Notes under the pieces: model-generated | Told to the model about the DNA's origin: nothing | The model's input: only the letters and a program-made list of their open reading frames with translations | Database searches by the model: none | Made by a program: the position numbers and the translations under genes | Shown here: piece after piece, positions 57,992 through 64,000 of the stretch | How the letters are laid out: each line of letters opens with the position of its first letter | Position numbering within the stretch: position 1 is the first letter of the stretch | DNA from: Terana coerulea | Taxonomy: Eukaryota; Basidiomycota; Agaricomycetes; Polyporales; Phanerochaetaceae | DNA: 64,000 nucleotides | Direction: 5' to 3' | Assembly (NCBI GenBank): GCA_024811115.1 | Contig: JAKOGH010000168.1 | Coordinates: 310,001 to 374,000, forward strand

Positions 57992-58975
57992 GTGATGGAG
58001 CCGACAACGGACAGAACTAATGTTCTCCCCGAGGAGATCCTTCGCAAGATCTTGACTTACCATCTCACTCCTCACAGCTTCTTCCACTTCCCGGCCATGG
58101 AGACTGAGCTACAGCCCATGTGCAGTCTACAAGGATGGATGTCACAGCTGGGGAGCCGGAGCTTTCGAGTCATTCTCGAAGCGACATTCTTCTCATTTCA
58201 AAACGCTGGCATAGGATAGGCACTCCGCTTCTGTACGGGTATCTGCATATCACCAAGCAGGAACATATGAGGACCCTCACCCGAGTCCTAGCACGCAATC
58301 CGACAGTTGGAGAGACTATCCGTAATCTGTGGCTGGAAGGAGGGTTTGGCAAAGAGCTCTTTCAGACTATACGACTTGCACTAAACATCAAGACTCTATA
58401 CATTCGGCTTTTCAGCGACTTCGCAGATTCTATCGCGAGGCTTGCGGCGTGCGCTCCCATTATGTCACCGGAGACACTTTATCTCATGGATCCGCTGCAC
58501 TACGAACACAACGAGACCGACCTCAAGCTCAGCTGCATGGTGGAGCGTGCTCTGGCCCAGTCGACATCTGTGGTGAACTTCGCCAAGAGTTTTCTCACTA
58601 CATTCACAGCTAAGCCGTCCCTTTAATGCGAAACGTATAAAGTTATACCTCACATCGTATTTCAAGGAGTCGTTGGTTCATGCTATCCGCAATGCTCCTA
58701 TATCGGAGGAGCTTAGGCTGAATTATAATGACAATACGAAAGATATCAAGGATGGTCTGCACAACACATTGCTGAGCGTAGCATCAAACCCCAGCATACA
58801 GAGAATTATTGCCGCAGTTCCCTTCAAGTACTCAGCTGTTGCGCCCATTTTGCACAGTTTGGCGAATGCAGCGCTGAAGTATGCACGGGATACTGGGGCC
58901 GAAGCAGGGCGCCTTAGAGCTCTGGAGCTCCTCTCATACAAGTGTGACTCTGATTACAGCGAGATTGATTCTTGA
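57992..58975 (+). CDS. F-box-like protein, family copy E (frameshifted, divergent)
   Basis: Starts MEPTTDRTNVLPEEILRKIL at 57992. After about 40 codons a frame change near 58110-58170 is needed to reach SDILLISKRWHRIGTPLLY. The core reads IRNLWLEGGFGKELFQTIRL and then SFADSIARLAACAPIMSPET-like sequence at about 58420-58480. The first part stops at 58624-58626, and a second exon from about 58650 encodes HAIRNAPISEELRLNYNDNT and SVASNPSIQRIIAAV, ending at 58973-58975 with LSYKCDSDYSEIDS. It is the most diverged of the five copies and lies 0.4 kb downstream of copy D in the same orientation, which suggests a tandem duplication. It could be functional if the frame change is a sequence error. Confidence 0.6.
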
Positions 58976-59269
58976 TTTCTGTAAGTGCTTTATGCTCATG
59001 TCTCATGGGATGTTTCCTACCAGTTGAATTTTAAAAGGTACACACATGTACAGCGAGGGTGGCAATTTGTGGCGTACACTACGACAGACATCCTTCTTCT
59101 CAAATGCTTTGCAATAATTTCACGACCTCGTAGGCTCGTACAGCTGAGAGCACGCTCTATGTCTAATTGATTTCTCAATAGACCGTCTTATCTTGCCTTT
59201 ACCTTATTGCTCGCTTTGTGATTTTGCCGCCATCATGTGATTCTAAATGCGCCCGGGCTCATCCTCGAT

Positions 59270-59599
59270 TGTTGGTTTTCTCTTTGCACCACCACCTCTC
59301 CGACGCTAATAATTGTAGAAGTGCAGCGCATACAGCGGCGTACACTCCTACCGAGGCCTAGGGAAGCTAGGTTGGTTACTCACCCTGATAAGCTGGTTTG
59401 GATACACGTAAGTGGGTTGAGAGTTGTAAGAGTCTTATTCGGCAGAGAGGCTGCCTTATATACAATACAGGGTGGCTGTACTACAAACAGACACAAATAG
59501 ATACCAGGATAATAGACAATAGGCATCGTCATGGTGGATCCTGGTAGAACAATAGAGAAGATGTGAGTAGAGCGCTTACGGCGTCTATCTGACTCAACA
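59270..59599 (-). repeat. 3' long terminal repeat of the copia element
   Basis: A 330-bp block with inverted termini TGTTG and CAACA, directly next to a purine-rich tract (reverse strand AGGTTAGGAGGAG at about 59600-59613), the expected polypurine primer for plus-strand synthesis. In the sense direction (reverse strand) it has a TATATAAGG box near 59455-59463 and an AATAAG motif about 20 bp further. The 5 bp outside the left end are TCGAT. The other LTR is not visible in the window, so the target duplication cannot be confirmed. Confidence 0.75.
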
Positions 59600-62500
59600 C
59601 TCCTCCTAACCTAGCACGGCGTACTGCCTGCGCTGGTTTAGTCAGCGCTAGTTAGCAGCGATGCGAAGTCCGAGCATTGGTCGGAACTTCTCAATTTGAC
59701 CCTGCCCAGATTCTTGGTAAAGATATCTGCGGGATTGTCAACGCCAGGTACGAAGAGTACTTCAACATGGCCAGCTTCGACGACATCGCGAATGTAGTGG
59801 TAGCGAATGTCGATGTGCTTAGTGCGCTTTTCAGTGAACGGGATTTTCCGAAACGAATAGAGCGCCCTGGTTGTTGCTGCAGATGGGCACTTTCTCAAAG
59901 TTGTAACCGAGTTCAGAGAGGATATTTCGAATCCACATGACTTCTCGGGAGCAGTCGCTGAGTGCCATGTATTTGGCATCTTTAGTCGACGTTGCTACAG
60001 ACTTCTAAGCGAAAGAACTCCAGTTAAAGGCTCCTCCTGCAAGCATTAGCAGGAAGCCAGTCTGAGAGCGGTTGGAAGCAGCCGCCCAATCTGCATCGGT
60101 GTACGCCACCAAGCCTAACCCGGAAGAGCCGTCATACTCCGAGGGGTGTAGTTACGAGTGCCTGATAGGTAGCGGCAGATGTACAGCGCTCTGTTCAGGT
60201 GGTCTTCAGACGGGTTTGCACTGAACTGTGCGAGCTTTGTGACAGCGTCGCAATGTCCGGTCGTGCACTGAGCATGATATAAAGGAGTGAGCCTATCACA
60301 ATTTGGAAACGGCTCTGGCGAGCTTTGTTGAGCTCTCCTTCATTTAGTTGAGGGATATAGCCCTCCGGAAGCGGAGTCTTTGCCATTTTGGCATTGGTCT
60401 GGCCGCAGCGTTCGAGTACCTTGTCAAGGTAGGTGCATTGATCAATTACAATCTTGTCGCCCGACTCGTTGTATGCGCATGTGCAGAAACTCCTTTACGT
60501 CGCCCATATCGCGACACTCCCATCGTTGCATGAAGGACTCCTTTTCTTGGAGTACTTTTGCCTTGCTACGTCCGGCCGAATATAGCGTCGTCAACATAGA
60601 CTACGGCGATGACCATGTCGTTGCTCGTGCCTTTGACATATATGCCAGCATCGGACTTTAGTCTTTTGAAGCCGAAGCTCAGCCATAGACTTGCTAAGGG
60701 CTTTCCACCAGGACAGTCCTGCCTGCTTAAGCCCGTAGAGCGACGGAGACGAAGCACCATGTGCTTTTTCCTTGAGCAGGAAAACCATCGGGTTGTTCCA
60801 TGTAGATCTCCTCATCTAATAGTCCATATAAATATGCGTTGCACACATCGAGGCCAGTAAGGAAGAAGCCTTCGAGTGCTGCAAGGGCAAGTACAAATCT
60901 AACGGTTTCAAACTGTACGACTGGAGAGAAGATCTTTGTCGTAGTCGATTCCTTCAATCTGAGAGAAGCCGCGAGCTACAAGTCGCGCTTTCTTTCGACC
61001 ATCTGACTTCTCATCAAAAACCCATCGGTTCTTAATGACGTGTTTGCCTTTCGGCCGCGGGGGCGAGTTCGAACACGCCTCTTTTGCTTAATGCATCGAG
61101 CTCGTCTTTGCATGCAGCACGCCATTCTACCTGCTGTTTTGCAGGCAGGCGGTTTATGTCACGTAAAGTCCAGTCTCGGACTGAAGACTTTGTTGCGTCA
61201 GGATCGACTGCTTGGGCAAGCAAATAATTGTAGAAATTTACTCCCCCTTCCTGGCACAGTCATGCCAGTACGTCATCCTGACACTGGGCTTTCGCTTCTA
61301 GTGTCTCCAGTGGGCTCAGTGATATCCGGAACAGGTTCGAGCTGTTTGGATGTAGAAGGGCTAGCAGGACGTGTGGCGGGGACACTGTCGGGCTGCTTGC
61401 TAGACTGACCGCGCCCTTGGTAGCTAACCTTGGTGGGCTTGGTCTGGCCAGTCTGCTTTTCCCAACTACGGATACCTCTATCAGCACCTAAAATCCGTGA
61501 CGGTGCTTGTGACTGGTCGTACACGGAGCCTGGATTTCTGACTGGGATCCTTCGTTCGCGAGTACTACGCCAGCGGCCCGGCAGGAATAACTGGTGGTGC
61601 CAGTACCTGCGGGTCTTCTGCGGGTGGTGTCGCTTCGCTGACGAAGCGGACTCGGGCTACGCCCATGGGGGGCTCAGAGGTCGAACCGTCGTTCAACCCG
61701 CTCGGTCTCTTTTTGGCGGAAGGAGGGTTTGGACGAGGTGCAGCTCGCCGTTTAGGCGGTGGTGCATCATCGTCACTATCGTCTGATCCTGCACTTTGCG
61801 AAGACTCAATGTCGTTCGCGTTGTTGGTGTTTTGCATAGGCGGGTCAGGCCAGCGCGGGCATTTTGCCGTCAGGACACTTGGGAAATAAGTTTCGCACTA
61901 CTCGACTTGAGTTGAGCGAAACACGACGTTGTTGGGTCCTCTCATGAAGGTCCAACCGTGCTCGTCGTGTCCGATGTATGTCATCATTTCGGACTTAGGC
62001 TGTAGTTTGTTCTTTCGAACATCGGCAGGGATAAAGACCCATGCACCGCAGCCAAACACGCGGATGTTATCAACGCATGGTTTTTCACCCATGAGTGCCT
62101 CATAAGGGCGTAAGCCATTTTAATCGTGAAACAGGGGTGCGGTTGTAAAGCACTGTAGCGTGCATAACCGCAAATTCCCACCACGAAGGAGGGATGCAAG
62201 CTGTGAAGCGCATAGCCTCGGCTTTGTCCATGAGGGTTCGATTGAACCGCTCAGCGCGTCCATTCTGCTGTGGAGTATGTGGAACGCTAGTTAGGATTTT
62301 AATCCCTGCGTCCTTTAGCATTTGAATGAATGCGGTTGACTTGTATTCTCCTCCTGCATCCGACATCCAGCTCTCGACATTAGCTTTATGCTGGTTTTGA
62401 ACCATTGCAAGAAAGTTCTTTGTCGCTTGGATGGCGACGGATTTTAGCCTGAGGCAAATAATCCATGCATGCGACGTATAATCATCGATAAAGGTGATGA

Positions 62501-63212
62501 TATACTTGTACCGGTGATATGAATCGACCGGGAATTCCTTCAAGTCACTGTGAATGAGCTCAAAGGGTCGCGATGCTCGTCGAGGCGTTGGCGGGAATGA
62601 GCGAATTATGCATTTTTCCTTGTGCGCAGCCAGAGCAGGGTGAGTCCGACTTGTTATAGTTGAACTCAGGACATTCCATCGTTGCTGACGGAAGTTGACG
62701 TAGGATTCGCTCAGAGGGATGTCCAAAACGTCTATGCATTATTTCGTGCGAGACTAGCGCAAGGCCGTCTCGGTCAGTGTCTAAATAGTACACTGTTGCG
62801 TTTTGGATAAAGCGGCACGAATTAATAATTCCTGGCGGTTGTTACCGTCCAGGATTTTTAGAGTGGTTGCGTCACCCTCGATTAACCGGTTCTGTCGTAG
62901 CAGCTGACCAAGCGAGATAAGATTCATGTCTTTCTGCGAAGGCATGAGTCGAACATTTTTCAGTAAGACTTTAATCGTTCTGCTCGTCGCGCTAGGACGG
63001 TAGTTGATGATGGAATCACCTTCCTCAGAGATAGTTACATGCCCATTAGCCGTTTGAACGACAATTGGGTCAATGTCGCGCAAGTTGCGCAATAAACTTC
63101 TTTGACCGGTAAAGTGAAATGACGCTCCAGAGTCGAGCAGCCAATCACTTGATTTTGCAAGGTTTTTACCTTTGCAGCTCTGACACGCGTTAAATAACTT
63201 ATTGTGCACACA
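59600..63212 (-). mobile_element. Degraded Ty1/copia retrotransposon (polyprotein remnants)
   Basis: Domains in copia order on the reverse strand. The aspartic protease has SSDWLLDSGASFHFTG near 63165-63105. A GAG-pre-integrase finger with HRRFGHPSE and C-S-G-C lies at 62560-62793. The integrase core at 62100-62700 includes HSDLKEF, SDAGGEYKS and GRAERFN, so the three catalytic acidic residues are present. A polar linker covers about 61250-61900. Reverse transcriptase at about 61060-60560 carries LTGLDVCNAYLYGLLDEEIY and the catalytic Y-V-D-D. RNase H ends KHIDIRYHYIRDVVEAG with NPADIFTK near 59720. The frame breaks at least eight times and gag is missing or unrecognisable, so the copy is inactive. 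The 3' LTR is at 59270-59599; no 5' LTR is seen up to 64000. Confidence 0.9.
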
Positions 63213-64000
63213 TCGGTCTGAAGTTGAAGGAAACCAGCTCCATTCAATACAGTAGCATACATGTGGTATCTACTGCTTAGTCCAGCCCGCCGAGACATTG
63301 CGCAATCAGCTGCAAGGTTTCGGTTAGTGTAGTGCACGAGTGCAGAGTTAGAGGGGACGTACTCGAAGTACGCGTCGATGATGTCCTGGTGGATCTCTCG
63401 ATCGTCCATCAGGCATCCGGGCGAACTTGGCCGTCGACGTCGCTGTCGTTATCCTCGTTTCCGAGGGACACGGCGTCCTCGATGTCAGGGTGGTCGCGAC
63501 GCCGAAGCCGCCCTCCCTGTCGAGCGACATTTGCATGTCGACCTCGGTCGGACCAGATGATCGGCGAGGATTCGCGCGAGCTGCGCTTGGCGAGAGGAGC
63601 TGCCCTCGACGAACTCCGGCTCAGCAAACTTTCGTTTGAGAGCGACGTTGTTCGAGTCGATGCGGGCGTCGAGCTCGGCGATGCGAGCATCGAGCATGCG
63701 CTTCGGGCGTAGTCGAGGTCGGCCTGCTTGGCACGACGAGCCTCTCCGCGGCCTCATCTTCGGCGGCGGTGGCGGCGAACTCGCTTCCTGGGCGGTAGCC
63801 AGCTTGACAAGCTGGTGTCGCTCCCATCGGGCTTGTCCGCTGACGCTTCTGGTCAAGGGTCGAGCCCTTGTTCAGGGCGGCGTTCTTGTCCGCGATCCAC
63901 TGCTTGGCGGGCAAGCTTGCGAGCTCTGCGCCTCAAGCTGGGCCTTGTGCAGAGTCTCGGACTCGTCGTCCTCATCGAGGATTGCTAACAATTTAGTTAG
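63213..64000 (-). other. Coding-like remnants next to the copia protease
   Basis: Reverse-strand translation gives helical, charged pieces in three frames: LTKLLAILDEDDESETLHKA near 63995-63935, KQWIADKNAALNKGSTLDQK near 63905-63845 and DARIAELDARIDSNNVALKR near 63695-63635. Together they suggest one frame-broken coiled-coil coding sequence that continues beyond the window. It is much more GC-rich than the copia element and carries no zinc knuckle, so it is probably not copia gag. It may be a host gene cut by the insertion or part of another element. Confidence 0.35.

Overview
The window reads as nuclear DNA of a filamentous basidiomycete. An agaricomycete, possibly of the Polyporales, is most likely; this is inferred from gene content and architecture because no marker gene fixes the species. 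The evidence is many short introns (about 40-80 nt, GT-AG, often with a CTAAC-like branch site), close gene packing, TALE homeodomains with a W-M-I-N recognition helix, families of F-box-like proteins, a Ty1/copia element and TA-flanked MITEs. There are no operons; several neighbours are divergently transcribed.

Layout. 0-3 kb: a 152-bp MITE and a decayed MYND-finger gene. 3.3-6.8 kb: the divergent pair POL12 (DNA polymerase alpha B subunit) and NAD(P)HX epimerase. 7.2-8.3 kb: F-box-like copy A. 10.7-13.5 kb: a ten-exon cytochrome P450 with a 12-nt micro-exon and a complete tRNA-His gene inside an intron. 14.2-17.4 kb: a TALE homeobox gene with two homeodomains in tandem, directly abutting (perhaps spliced to) an unrecognised conserved-looking gene. 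18-21.6 kb: F-box-like copies B and C. 21.6-29 kb: a gene-poor, mostly GC-rich stretch with a degenerate tandem array at 23.1-24.1 kb. 29.1-31.2 kb: a second TALE homeobox gene, paralogous to the first. 33.1-38.9 kb: a NUD1/Cdc11-type leucine-rich scaffold of the septation/mitotic-exit pathway. 39-40.5 kb: fragments of an unrecognised gene. 41.7-51 kb: an unknown serine-rich protein, a secreted PEBP, USB1 (U6 snRNA 3' trimming), a second type of F-box protein and an RRNAD1/METTL25-type methyltransferase. 51-56.1 kb: a large RING-H2 protein and a SEC14-like protein. 56.4-59 kb: F-box-like copies D (stop codon plus MITE insertion) and E. 59.3-63.2 kb: a degraded copia element with its 3' LTR. 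63.2-64 kb: coding-like remnants.

The housekeeping genes are unrelated neighbours. The themes that link parts of the window are (i) an F-box-like family in five copies, nearly all interrupted, (ii) two TALE homeobox paralogs, one with an internally duplicated homeodomain, and (iii) mobile elements scattered through the family copies. A technical theme runs through all of it: many clearly conserved genes carry isolated one-base frameshifts, often in or beside homopolymers, so sequence error and true decay are hard to separate. Exon limits below were read by eye and are approximate unless a splice site is described.
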